Positions 46,276 to 54,192 of a stretch of DNA of 64,000 bases are shown one piece after another (within the stretch, counting starts at the first letter, position 1; each line of letters opens with the position of its first letter). The notes beneath the pieces are model-generated. The model ran no database searches and had not been told where the DNA came from. It worked only from the letters and a program-made list of their open reading frames with translations. The stretch comes from JBCDAP01 sp038747915 (GTDB lineage Bacteria; Planctomycetota; Phycisphaerae; Phycisphaerales; UBA1924), in NCBI GenBank assembly GCA_038747915.1, contig JBCDJJ010000010.1:1-64000 (forward strand), given 5' to 3'. The position numbers were made by a program, and so were the translations under genes.

Positions 46276-47404
46276 GGGTCGGCTCCGAGGCGGGCGGGGC
46301 AGAGGGAGAAGGATCGGGGGAGGGCAGCGACTGTAGAAGCTGGGCGCAGACCTCGCTCGGCGTGGGTGAGTTGCAGACCGCGGCACTGACCGCGAGGCCG
46401 CGGATACCCGCTGCACCGAGCTCACGAGCGTTGGCCGGCGTGATTCCGCCGATCGCGAGGTGCGGCAGGTCGGCGAGGGGTGCGCCGTGCCGGCGCACCG
46501 CGTGGATGAGGGCCAGCCCTGCGACGGACCCGTCGGTCCGGCCGCCGGGGGTGGCTTTCGTCCGTGTCTCAAACATCGGACCCAGGCCGAGACCATCGGC
46601 ACCGGCGTGGGCCGCTGCGACGGCCTGCTCGAGCGTCGTCGCGCTCACGCCGATCACACGATCGAGCCCGACGATCCGTCGTGCGTCTGTCACCGACATG
46701 TCGGTCTGGCCGAGGTGCACACCGTCGGCGTCTGCGAGCACCGTGATGTCCGGGCGATCGTTGATCACGAGCGAGGCCCCGCGCTCATGTGTCACCTCTC
46801 GCAGCCATCGCGCCCGCTCGAGCAGCTCACGGTCGGTGAGCTCTTTCTCGCGCACCTGGAGGCACTCGGCCCCGCCATCCAGCGCCAGCTCGGCAACACG
46901 CTGCCAGGAGTGATGCGTGCATAATGATTCGGTCAGCAGCACACCGAGTCGCCACTGCACACCCTTCGGCGAGCCGAGCGCGAGGACGAGTCGGCGTTCG
47001 AGTTCGTACGCGCGGTAACGCAGGGATTCGAGTACCACGGCTGCCGATCGGTCAACGGTCTTCACGCACTCTTCCAAGGATCGCAGTGCCTCGGTCAGAC
47101 GCTTGCCCGCTGCTCTCGCGACAGATCGAACATCTGCTCGTTCGTGCTCGGTGTCGGTCGAGATCGCCGTGCCCACATCGTTGGGCGTATCACGAACGAC
47201 AATCGCACTGGCGAACGACTCGATCGCTACAGCGAAGTCGTGCCGAAGTGTCTTTAGGCCTCTAGCAAGCTCCGCATCATCAAGTACGAAGCGTGCCACA
47301 TCTTCCATCACGCGGATCGCTTCGCGTGAACGATTGGAGTTGACATCGATGACCCGAAGGAGCGGGTCAGTCAACACCCAGGAATCGTGTATCGAGTCTG
47401 ACAC
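46268..47404 (-). CDS. thiE: ThiD2-ThiE fusion: thiamine phosphate synthase
   Basis: A 378-residue cytoplasmic enzyme. The C-terminal part (about 165-360) is ThiE, which joins HMP pyrophosphate and thiazole phosphate. It shows 'ECLQVREKELTDRELLERA', 'LVINDRPDITVLADADGVHLGQTDMSV' and 'GLGPMFETRTKA' with 'LPHLAIGGITPANARELGAAG'. The N-terminal 150 residues carry RVIDVNSNRSREAIRVMEDV ARF and 'LKTLRHDF', the ThiD2-type domain found fused to ThiE in several phyla and associated with HMP phosphate kinase function. The stop overlaps the start of the M16 peptidase gene by 8 bases. No TPP riboswitch was recognised in the short space after rnpB. Confidence 0.9.
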   Translation of the reverse strand: MSDSIHDSWVLTDPLLRVIDVNSNRSREAIRVMEDVARFVLDDAELARGLKTLRHDFAVAIESFASAIVVRDTPNDVGTAISTDTEHERADVRSVARAAGKRLTEALRSLEECVKTVDRSAAVVLESLRYRAYELERRLVLALGSPKGVQWRLGVLLTESLCTHHSWQRVAELALDGGAECLQVREKELTDRELLERARWLREVTHERGASLVINDRPDITVLADADGVHLGQTDMSVTDARRIVGLDRVIGVSATTLEQAVAAAHAGADGLGLGPMFETRTKATPGGRTDGSVAGLALIHAVRRHGAPLADLPHLAIGGITPANARELGAAGIRGLAVSAAVCNSPTPSEVCAQLLQSLPSPDPSPSAPPASEPTHA

Positions 47405-47460
47405 AGCAACACGGTACGAGGCCCGAGCCCGATACTCCGGATTTCAGGCTTCAAAGGAGT

Positions 47461-47486
47461 GGGCCCCGAGGTTGCCCCCGGGGCCC
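47461..47486 (-). terminator. Hairpin after RNase P RNA
   Basis: On the minus strand GGGCCCCGGGG, loop GCAA, CCTCGGGGCCC forms a very stable stem just after the 3' end of the RNase P RNA. It is followed by ACTCCTTTGA, not a good T-run, so termination is likely but not textbook. Confidence 0.55.
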
Positions 47487-47526
47487 GCGTCTGATGGGCC
47501 GGCGTCGGCATAAGCCGAGTTCTGTC

Positions 47527-47587
47527 AGTGGGACGGCCATCCTGGCCGTCAACGCGCTCGCGACGACCCGGATGGCCGTCCCACTGT
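47527..47587. repeat. Palindromic element family E inside rnpB
   Basis: A 61-base element bounded by perfect 17-bp inverted repeats, CAGTGGGACGGCCATCC and its complement, around a 27-base centre. In the RNA it lies exactly between the 3' strand of P2 (ends 47589) and the conserved ACAGAA of P4 (begins 47526), where E. coli RNase P RNA has only a few bases. Confidence 0.85.
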
Positions 47588-47680
47588 CGCGACCATTTCT
47601 CTCGCCGACCGGTTGCCCGGGCGGTCGTGAGCGGTCGACCCGACCCCTGCCCGCCGAACAAGCGGTCGGAGGGAGTGTTC

Positions 47681-47709
47681 CGCACAGGCGGGACGCCTGT
47701 GCCACGAGC
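47681..47709. repeat. Palindromic repeat family D inside rnpB
   Basis: CCGCACAGGC-GGGA-CGCCTGTGCC with GCACAGGCG/CGCCTGTGC arms. It sits in the peripheral part of the RNA after the CGTGGCAC block. A diverged relative is read in frame in mnmA (14978-15004). I recall the conceptual peptide AQASRLCG from this element as a recurrent feature of planctomycete annotations. Confidence 0.75.
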
Positions 47710-48013
47710 CCTCCGCGGGGTCTGCGTGACCTTGCACGCCCCGTGGGACTGACGGCCCGACGGTCGCCCGTCGGCCGGTGGGCTCTTACCCCACCTTCTC
47801 ACCCTTGCCTGTGCCAGAGGCCATCGGCGGTTGTTTTCTTCTCTTTCCAGCGGCTCGGCCCTGGAGCCGCCTGGGCGTTCGCCCAGCGGGGTGCTCTGTC
47901 GTGCTCGGACTTTCCTCCCGTGCGCCCGCCCCGGCTAACGCCGAGATCGATGCACGAGCGGCCGCGTACCAACGCACACTCGATGGTAGGCTTGCGTTCT
48001 GGTGAGGGCGCCC

Positions 48014-48955
48014 ATGACTCAACCTCGTCGCAGCTCCGGAGCCGAGGGCCCGGTGGCCATCTGGTACGACGCAGCGACCGCGGTGCTCGGCGGCGCCATC
48101 GTCGAGCGGGCCGAGCTCGACAATCCGGTGTTCGGCTCGCCCGATGCGGGTGCCCCCGGGCTCGGTGCCGGCTCGGGCTCGATCGAACGCGATCTGCGTG
48201 TGCTCGCCGACACCTCGCCGGCAGCTTTGGTGCTGCTGAGCGACCGTGTCGATTCAACCTCGCGCGTGTTCGACGATCGCTCACTCGTGGACCACCTGGC
48301 CAAAGAGATCCCCGTGCTCGCGAGCCTCGAAGCACCCTCCGCTGCAGCGTGGGACCGCATCTCACTGCTCGGCGCGCACCGAGATGCGCCGAGCTACCGG
48401 TCGGTACGCGAGGCAATCGGTACGGAGGACGCCGCGCGCACGGTTGTGGCGATCAGCGCGCGCCCGGACGGCACCGGATCGGCGCGTGCTGCGCTCCTTG
48501 ATGCGCTGGTGAGCCTTCACGACCTGATGGGTCCGCCCGAGCGCGTCGATGCGGCCCGACTCTCCGGGACGGACTCGGCGCGGGTCGAGTTCGTCGCGCA
48601 CCTGCGGTTCGCAGATGATCGCGCCGCCACGATCCACGCGTCCGTGGGTGGGCCGGTCTTCCGCCGCGAACTCACGATCACCACACGGAGCGGCGCCCTG
48701 CTCCGTGTTGATGATGGCGGGCTCGACTGGGTCTCCCCGAGCAGCGAGGTCATCGAACGGCGCGAGCACCGTCAGGAGATCGACCGTGCGGACGCAATCG
48801 CCGCATGGCTCACCCGGCGGCTCGACCCTCGACTCACACCGCCCGACCCGCTCGACGCGGCAGCGGTGCATGCCACCGCGGAAGCGGTGCTGCTCAGCGC
48901 ACGGACGGGTGATCCCGAACGACCCGCGGCACTCACAGCTCGAATCGGCGTGTGA
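48014..48955 (+). CDS. Hypothetical protein, possibly Gfo/Idh/MocA-like
   Basis: A 313-residue soluble protein. The C-terminal half (ARVEFVAHLRFADDRAATIH, 'REHRQEIDRADAIAAWLTRRLDP', 'AAAVHATAEAVLLSARTG') resembles the C-terminal domain of Gfo/Idh/MocA oxidoreductases: beta-sheet with a DGG-type turn, then a helix with 'AxxVHATAEAVLxSA'. The N-terminal half lacks the GxGxxG NAD-binding motif and begins 'VAIWYDAATAVLGGAIVERA', so it is probably not an active dehydrogenase. ATG at 48014 after GAGGG; GTG at 48002 is an alternative. It diverges from rnpB with almost no spacer. Confidence 0.6.
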   Translation: MTQPRRSSGAEGPVAIWYDAATAVLGGAIVERAELDNPVFGSPDAGAPGLGAGSGSIERDLRVLADTSPAALVLLSDRVDSTSRVFDDRSLVDHLAKEIPVLASLEAPSAAAWDRISLLGAHRDAPSYRSVREAIGTEDAARTVVAISARPDGTGSARAALLDALVSLHDLMGPPERVDAARLSGTDSARVEFVAHLRFADDRAATIHASVGGPVFRRELTITTRSGALLRVDDGGLDWVSPSSEVIERREHRQEIDRADAIAAWLTRRLDPRLTPPDPLDAAAVHATAEAVLLSARTGDPERPAALTARIGV

Positions 48956-49001
48956 TCTCGCGCTCGCGGCGTTCGAGCGCTCGCACCCTCGAGTTCCGCC
49001 G

Positions 49002-49088
49002 CCCGGTGGCGGGAGCGTCTCGCTCCCGCGAACACCCATCCCGAGAGGCCCGGCATCCGGCCGTGGGAGCGAGACGCTCCCACCACCG
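49002..49088. repeat. Two family B palindromes in inverted orientation
   Basis: The first copy (49002-49031, GGTGGCGGGAGCGTCTCGCT and following) and the second, inverted copy (49061-49088, CCGTGGGAGCGAGACGCTCC and following) are separated by 29 bases. Each is itself a hairpin (GGGAGCG-TCT-CGCTCCC), and together they form a larger hairpin between two convergent genes. They may act as a bidirectional terminator. Confidence 0.8.
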
Positions 49089-49117
49089 CATATGGGAACA
49101 CGAGAGCGGGCTGCGCT

Positions 49118-50329
49118 CTATCGCGCCGCTGCGAAGCCACGTTCGAGGTCGGTGACGAGGTCGTCCACATCCTCGACGCCGACGCTCAGGCGAATGAAGT
49201 TGTCGGCAATCCCAAGCTCGGTGCGCACCTCAGCAGGCACCGACGCGTGCGTCATGATCGCCGGGTGCTCGATGAGCGACTCCACGCCGCCGAGCGACTC
49301 CGCGAGGGCGAAGAGTTCGACCGCCTCGAGGAATCGTCGCGCCGCTTCGAGATCGCCCTTCAGGAAGAAGCTGACCATGCCGCCGGCGAGGTCCATGTTC
49401 TTCTGGAAGGTGGCGTGGTGAGGGTGCGAGGCGAGGCCGGGGTAGATCACACGCTCGACCTGATCGTGGCGCTCGAGCCAGGTGGCGACGCGGGTGGCGT
49501 TGTCGGTGTGCGCGCGCATGCGGAGATGGAGCGTCTTGATGCCGCGGAGCGTGAGGTAGCTATCGAAGGGGCCGAGCACCGAGCCGACCGCGTTCTGCAG
49601 GAACCGCACCCGGTGGGCAAGATCAGCGTCGCGCACCGCGAGGATGCCACCGATCACGTCGGAGTGGCCGCCGAGGTACTTGGTCGAGCTGTGCATCACG
49701 ATGTCGGCGCCCTGGAGGAGCGGCCGCTGGGCCATCGGTGTGCCGAAGGTGTTGTCGCAGCAGACGAGCACGCTCGGGTTGATCTGCTTGGCCCGCGCGG
49801 AGACGGCGGGCAGGTCGACAAGCTTGAGCGTGGGGTTGGTTGGTGTTTCGATCCAGACGAGCGCGGTTTCACCGGTCATGTGCGAAGCGAGGCGGTCGGG
49901 GCCCGCCTCGCCCGCGAGGTCGACGAAGTCGAAGTGGAGCCCCTGGGACCGCGCGCGCACCTGGCGGAAGAGGCGGCCGGTGCCGCCGTAGAGGTCGTCC
50001 GCTGCGATGACGTGGGCGCCGGCGTCGCAGAGTTCGAGCGTCGTACCGATCGCAGCAAGACCCGAGGAAAAGGAGAAGCCACCAAGACTCGCATCGTCGG
50101 CCTCGGTGAGCTCGGAGCCTTCGAGGCGGGCGATGCACCGCTCCAGGGCGTAGCGCGTGGGGTTGTGCGAGCGGGAGTACTCGAAGCCGGTGTGCTCGCC
50201 GGGCGACCGCTGCACGTAGGTCGAGGCGGTGACGATGGGCGGCATGATCGCGCCGGTGACCGGCTCGGGCGACTGGGCAGCGTGGATGCAGGCAGTGGCC
50301 GGGCGGGCGGTGTGGTCGTGGTTGCTCAT
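49118..50329 (-). CDS. Cystathionine gamma-synthase/lyase-family PLP enzyme
   Basis: A 403-residue cytoplasmic Cys/Met-metabolism PLP enzyme. It shows 'YSRSHNPTRYALERCIARLEG', the PLP-binding stretch 'WIETPTNPTLKLVDL', the Schiff-base Lys in HSSTKYLGGHSDVIGG, and 'ESLGGVESLIEHPAIMTHAS'. Within this family synthase, lyase and sulfhydrylase cannot be parted safely by eye. The next gene upstream is a cystathionine beta-synthase, which favours a gamma-lyase in reverse transsulfuration (homocysteine to cysteine). ATG at 50329 (MSNHDHTARP); the frame extends to 50359. The 441-bp gap to the CBS gene contains repeats. Confidence 0.88.
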   Translation of the reverse strand: MSNHDHTARPATACIHAAQSPEPVTGAIMPPIVTASTYVQRSPGEHTGFEYSRSHNPTRYALERCIARLEGSELTEADDASLGGFSFSSGLAAIGTTLELCDAGAHVIAADDLYGGTGRLFRQVRARSQGLHFDFVDLAGEAGPDRLASHMTGETALVWIETPTNPTLKLVDLPAVSARAKQINPSVLVCCDNTFGTPMAQRPLLQGADIVMHSSTKYLGGHSDVIGGILAVRDADLAHRVRFLQNAVGSVLGPFDSYLTLRGIKTLHLRMRAHTDNATRVATWLERHDQVERVIYPGLASHPHHATFQKNMDLAGGMVSFFLKGDLEAARRFLEAVELFALAESLGGVESLIEHPAIMTHASVPAEVRTELGIADNFIRLSVGVEDVDDLVTDLERGFAAAR

Positions 50330-50606
50330 GGGGGTGAGCCTACCGACCGGGCTACTCACTCGAAGCGGATGAGGCGTGTGAACGACGCATCAAAGAGTGT
50401 GGCAAGGATCCAGCCATCTGAGCTCTCTGGCAGGTCCAGGATCCGCGACGGATCGCCGATCGCAACCTATCACGCGTCGGGCGCGGGCAGATGTCACGTG
50501 GTCAGATATCGCGCACAAATCTGTGGATGGTGCGCGCCGTGCGAGCCGCGGACGGGTGGGTGCGCGGGTGTGAACCACCGATCCACTTCACACACGGCAC
50601 TTCGGT

Positions 50607-50629
50607 CCGAGGGCTTGCGCCCTCGGCTC
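50607..50629. repeat. Interspersed palindrome family A, variant with compensated stem
   Basis: Stem CCGAGGGC/GCCCTCGG, loop TTGC, then CTC. Compared with the 10087 copy the C:G pair at stem position 4 has become A:T on both arms, so the hairpin is kept while the sequence changed. Confidence 0.7.
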
Positions 50630-50695
50630 GTGTGGTGCTCGGGTGTTGGGTGCTCGTCGGGCTGGGCCGTCTTGCGGATTCGTGCTTGCACAGAT

Positions 50696-50742
50696 GGTGG
50701 TGGGAGCGTCTCGCTTCCACAGCGAGATGCTCCCACCACCGG
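50696..50742. repeat. Family B inverted pair forming one long hairpin
   Basis: GGTGGTGGGAGCGTCTCGCT, a short TCCAC centre and AGCGAGATGCTCCCACCACC pair almost along their whole length, with one mismatch. The half units match the copies at 15331 and 49061. Confidence 0.8.
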
Positions 50743-50770
50743 TCCGCGACACCCGGTGATGCGAGGCGTG

Positions 50771-52231
50771 CTAAGGCAACTGGCGCCGCAGGTAGTTGAT
50801 CAGATCGCTCTTGGTGATCAATCCGTAGTACTCGCCGCCCTCGCCCGCGACGATGGCGACGCGGTCGGCGCGGAAGATGGGCATCAGGTCGTTGACGCTC
50901 GCTTCGGGGTGGATGGTCTCGAGACGGCTCGTCATGAAGTCGGACACGGGGCGCTCGAAGGCCGACGGGTCGTGGGTGACCGCGAGCAGGATGTCGCTCT
51001 CGTCGATGATGCCCACCACGCGGTCGGTCGACTTTTCGAGGACAGCCATCTGGCTCACCGCGTTGAGCTGCATGCTCTTGAAGCACTGCTTGAGTGGCTC
51101 GTCGGGGCTCGAAGTGTAGTCCTCTTTGAGTGCGTGGCGACGGGCGATGAGGTCGCGGAGGTTGTGGTGCGACTCGCGCTCGATGAAGCCGTTGTCGATC
51201 ATCCAGTAGTCGTTGAAGCACTTGCTGAGGTACTTAGCGCCCGAATCACAGATGAGGGTGACCACGTTGAGGGGCTCGCCACCCGCGCGCGGTGACTGGC
51301 GGCGGCACCATGTGAGGGCGGCGTGGATGAGGCACCCGGTCGAGCTGCCGGCGAGGAGGCCCTCGCGAGCGAGTAGCTCGCGGGCCGCGTGGAAGGCCTC
51401 GGCGTCGGTCACGGGGATGGCCTCGTCGAAGGCTTCGATCGTGCAGTTGTCGGGCACGAAGTCTTCGCCCATCCCTTCGACGAGCCACGAGCCCGGCTCG
51501 ACGTGCCGGCCTTCGTTGATGAGCGGGTGAAGGATCGAGCCCGCGGGGTCCGCGAGGATGACCTTCACGTCGCGTTCTTGCGCCGCGAAGAAGCGCGCAC
51601 ACCCGGTGGCCGTGCCGCCCGTGCCCACGCCGAGCACGACCGCGTCGACCGGCCGGCCGGTCGCTGCAAGCACCTGCTCCCAGATCTCGGGGCCGGTGCC
51701 GGCCTGGTGCGCATCGGGGTTGGCCGGGTTGTCGAACTGGGAGATATAGATGGCGTTGGGCGTGTCGTCAGCGAGACGCTTGGCGACCTCGTGGTAGTAG
51801 TCGGGGTGGCCCTTGACGACATCGGAGCGGGTGAGCACGACCTGTGCGCCCATGGCCCGCAGGTGCATGATCTTCTCCTGGCTCATCTTGTCGGGCATGA
51901 CCACCTTGAGCGCGTACCCCCGCTGCGCCGCGACGAGCGCGAGGCCGATGCCCGTGTTGCCCGCGGTCGCCTCGACGATGGTCGGCTTGGGCTCGCCGCT
52001 CGGGTCGAGGCGGCCGTCGGCCTCCGCGGCCACGATCATGGTCAGACCGATACGGTCTTTGATCGAGCCCGCCGGGTTGAGCAACTCCAGTTTGCCGAAC
52101 AGGCGACAGGGTCCCGTCTCGAGGCGTTGGAGCTCGAGCATCGGGGTGTTGCCGATCATGTCGAGGACGGATCGGAACACCGGCGCGGAAGCCGGGGTGG
52201 GCGCGTGCGATCGGGATGGCGCGGTCGTCAT
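50771..52231 (-). CDS. cbs: Cystathionine beta-synthase with C-terminal CBS pair
   Basis: A 486-residue cytoplasmic PLP enzyme condensing serine and homocysteine. The catalytic domain has 'MIGNTPMLELQRLE', the PLP Lys in NPAGSIKDRIG, 'EATAGNTGIGLALVAA' and the phosphate loop GVGTGGTATGCAR. Residues about 350-485 hold two CBS modules ('MQLNAVSQMAVLEKSTDRVVGIID', 'PIFRADRVAIVAGEGGEYYGLITKSDLINYL'), a regulatory adenosyl-binding pair. ATG at 52231 (MTTAPSRSHAP) is preferred; the frame can begin at TTG 52255. With the next gene it would make a reverse transsulfuration route, which is inferred. Confidence 0.9.
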   Translation of the reverse strand: MTTAPSRSHAPTPASAPVFRSVLDMIGNTPMLELQRLETGPCRLFGKLELLNPAGSIKDRIGLTMIVAAEADGRLDPSGEPKPTIVEATAGNTGIGLALVAAQRGYALKVVMPDKMSQEKIMHLRAMGAQVVLTRSDVVKGHPDYYHEVAKRLADDTPNAIYISQFDNPANPDAHQAGTGPEIWEQVLAATGRPVDAVVLGVGTGGTATGCARFFAAQERDVKVILADPAGSILHPLINEGRHVEPGSWLVEGMGEDFVPDNCTIEAFDEAIPVTDAEAFHAARELLAREGLLAGSSTGCLIHAALTWCRRQSPRAGGEPLNVVTLICDSGAKYLSKCFNDYWMIDNGFIERESHHNLRDLIARRHALKEDYTSSPDEPLKQCFKSMQLNAVSQMAVLEKSTDRVVGIIDESDILLAVTHDPSAFERPVSDFMTSRLETIHPEASVNDLMPIFRADRVAIVAGEGGEYYGLITKSDLINYLRRQLP

Positions 52232-52282
52232 GACCGCAGTGTACGTCGCGGACAAAGACCCGAGTGCCGTCAGCGTGTGTGC

Positions 52283-54046
52283 TCAGTGCGCGCAGGTGTG
52301 CCCGTAGGCGACCAGCGCGCTCACGAAGTCTTCGGCATCGATGATGCCGTCGCGGGTGATATCGCCCAAGCTGTACGGCTCGACGGCCTGGCCGTAGGCG
52401 ACGAGGACCGCCAAGAAGTCTTCGTTATCGACCACGCCGTTCTGGTTGAGGTCGGCCGAGCAGTGCTTGGTGCGGAAGACGTTGCCGTGGATCATCTCCT
52501 CGTAACCCGGGCAGTGGCGGCGAAGGACATTGGCGAGCGTCTCGCCGTGCACGATGGCCTTGAGCTCGGGATCGTTCGCATAAAAGAAGCGGTCCCCATC
52601 GCGCATCCGCGTGAACTGATCCGTGACGATCGCTGCAAACGTCTCGCCCAACAGACCAACGACGAGCTGCTGCTCGGCCAGACCGCCCACCCACAAATCG
52701 ACATCATCGACGGAGTCGTAGGCGATCGCGAGGGCTTGCTGCACGTCGATGTTGGGTGTGACATCGGAGAACGACTGGGCCGGCGAGAGGCCGAGGGCGA
52801 TGCGTGCCTCGTTGTAGGTCGGGATACCATGCTCGCGGCCGCGAAGGATGTTGAGCGTTGCGAGGTCGAGCCCGCCAGCGGCGGGGTTGGGCTCGAAGAA
52901 CAGGAAGTTGCGCACATCGTCGACCAGCTTGCTGTCGACCGCCTGCGCACGGCGGGTGATGAGCCCGACGAGGATGGGCTCGACGCCGTACTCCTGCACA
53001 ACGCCGGGGATAAAAAACGCATCCTTGAGCGCCATCGGGCTGCTCGGTAGATCGGCGCCGGACTCATCGACGAGCATGAGGTCGGGCGCGAGCTGAGTGT
53101 GCCCGAGGCGGTAGGCCGCGGTCGCAAACTCGTTGGCGATGCCAGCGTTCACCGTGTCGTCGTAGCCGGTAAACGCCGGGATGGTGCCTTGGCCGACGAG
53201 CAGCGGGAGGTACTCGCGGTAGGTGATCGCCTGGATCACACCGGTGGTGATCCGCTTGGCCCGCTGATAGATCGCGTCGCCATCGGTCGCGTGCTCGGGC
53301 TCGTTCTGGGCGACCCAGTCGGCCCAGTAGTTGTGCTCGCGGACGAAGAGGGTATGCACTGCGATCAGCCCGATCTGCTCGTTGACCCGGGGGTCGCCGC
53401 CGAGGAACAGGTCGTCGGCGCTCAGCATCGGGTTCTCGTTGCCGTTCTCGAACGGATCGACCGCTCGGTTGTAGGGCATGAGCTCGCCAACACCATCAAT
53501 GGTCGAGACTTTGAGCTTGCCCGTGCCATCGTTGGTACGAAGGAAATCGGCCCGTTCTTGGTCGGAGCCGTAGACCGCTGAGCCATCGAGGTACGAGGTG
53601 AGCCGGTTGATCTGCTGGCGGACACCGCCCTCGACCTGGAACTCCGAGCGGTTGGTCGAGATCGGCGTCAGGAAAACCGGATCATCCTCGGGCGGGATCA
53701 CGGAGATCGGATCGTCGGATAGCAGTTCGCCCAGGGTGATGTCGTGGTCGAGGAACTGCCCGAACTGCCAGATCCAACTGGTGGTGCCGAGCGGGCTCAC
53801 GATCTCGCCGGACTGTGAGAAGACCGTGTTGGAGATCGCCCGCGGGTTGGCGGCCGAGAAACGGGGTTCGCCCGCGCCGTCCTCGTACGAGTTGGGCGCG
53901 AGGCGGAGGAAGGGGACGTGCGTCGAGCCCCACTCCGGATTGGCAATGTTGTTGCCCGTGCCGTCGATCGTGCGGTACGGCTGGGCCGCAAGACTCGCAC
54001 CGACACCAACAGCCGCCAAAACACCGAACAGATGCTGAAGGTTCAT
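52283..54046 (-). CDS. Secreted animal-type heme peroxidase with dockerin-like tail
   Basis: A 587-residue exported protein. It has a signal peptide (MNLQHLFGVLAAVGVGASLAAQ) and then a peroxidase-cyclooxygenase superfamily domain. The distal His is in WQFGQFLDHDITLGE, with 'DGSAVYGSDQERADFLRT', the proximal His in AAYRLGHTQLAPDL, and NILRGREHGIPTYNEARIAL. Two dockerin-like loops end the protein ('ADLNQNGVVDNEDFLAVLVAYG', 'DITRDGIIDAEDFVSALVAYG'). Bacterial members oxidise halides or phenols with H2O2 outside the cell; the substrate here is unknown. The ATG at 54046 follows GGGAG. The 146-bp gap upstream shows nothing recognisable. Confidence 0.9.
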   Translation of the reverse strand: MNLQHLFGVLAAVGVGASLAAQPYRTIDGTGNNIANPEWGSTHVPFLRLAPNSYEDGAGEPRFSAANPRAISNTVFSQSGEIVSPLGTTSWIWQFGQFLDHDITLGELLSDDPISVIPPEDDPVFLTPISTNRSEFQVEGGVRQQINRLTSYLDGSAVYGSDQERADFLRTNDGTGKLKVSTIDGVGELMPYNRAVDPFENGNENPMLSADDLFLGGDPRVNEQIGLIAVHTLFVREHNYWADWVAQNEPEHATDGDAIYQRAKRITTGVIQAITYREYLPLLVGQGTIPAFTGYDDTVNAGIANEFATAAYRLGHTQLAPDLMLVDESGADLPSSPMALKDAFFIPGVVQEYGVEPILVGLITRRAQAVDSKLVDDVRNFLFFEPNPAAGGLDLATLNILRGREHGIPTYNEARIALGLSPAQSFSDVTPNIDVQQALAIAYDSVDDVDLWVGGLAEQQLVVGLLGETFAAIVTDQFTRMRDGDRFFYANDPELKAIVHGETLANVLRRHCPGYEEMIHGNVFRTKHCSADLNQNGVVDNEDFLAVLVAYGQAVEPYSLGDITRDGIIDAEDFVSALVAYGHTCAH

Positions 54047-54192
54047 AATCTCTAGTCTCCCATCGCTCTGCGCGAAGGTAATCTCAGGGTCTTCCCGCCC
54101 CTCACTGTGCGCGGGGCAAGCCAAGGTACAAATGAAAAGTACGTGGTCCAAGACAAGTTGGTCCATCGTGCCGGTATTGGGCGAACGACCGT

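Larger units (their letters stand above)
47496..47979 (-). ncRNA. rnpB: RNase P RNA, bacterial class A, carrying two palindromic insertions
   Basis: On the minus strand all signature blocks of the catalytic RNA of RNase P (tRNA 5' maturation) occur in order. CR-I GAGGAAAGTCCG is at 47907-47918, 'AAGGGTGAGAAGGTGGGG' with GGTAAGAGCCCACC at 47779-47792, and CR-V ACAGAACTCGGCTTAT near 47511-47526. P4 pairs CCGAG/CTCGG. P1 pairs GCGUUGGU (47969-47976) with GCCGACGC (47502-47509), and P2 pairs CGCGGCC (47961-47967) with GGUCGCG (47589-47595). Total length about 484 nt, longer than the usual 350-450. The excess includes a 61-base palindrome between P2 and P4 and a shorter one near 47681-47709. The exact ends are estimated from P1. 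Confidence 0.95.
50330..50770. other. Repeat-bearing intergenic region
   Basis: This 441-base gap between the two transsulfuration genes holds a family A palindrome (50607-50629), a near-complete inverted pair of family B (50696-50742) and a GTGCTCGGGTGTTGGGTGCT stretch (50635-50654). No gene is supported. The gap separates genes that would otherwise look like an operon. Confidence 0.6.

Noticed and set aside
46276..46602. N-terminal extension of the M16 peptidase
   Set aside because: It lies within thiE in another frame, and the peptidase domain begins directly at the ATG at 46275.
47451..47705. Small frame beginning MAQASRLCG
   Set aside because: It is the translation of a palindromic repeat inside the RNase P RNA and not a protein gene.
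47494..48501. 335-codon frame on the plus strand
   Set aside because: It covers the RNase P RNA in antisense and the start of the next gene in another frame.
49247..51295. 682-codon open frame on the plus strand
   Set aside because: It runs antisense through two PLP-enzyme genes and the repeat-filled gap; there is no domain.
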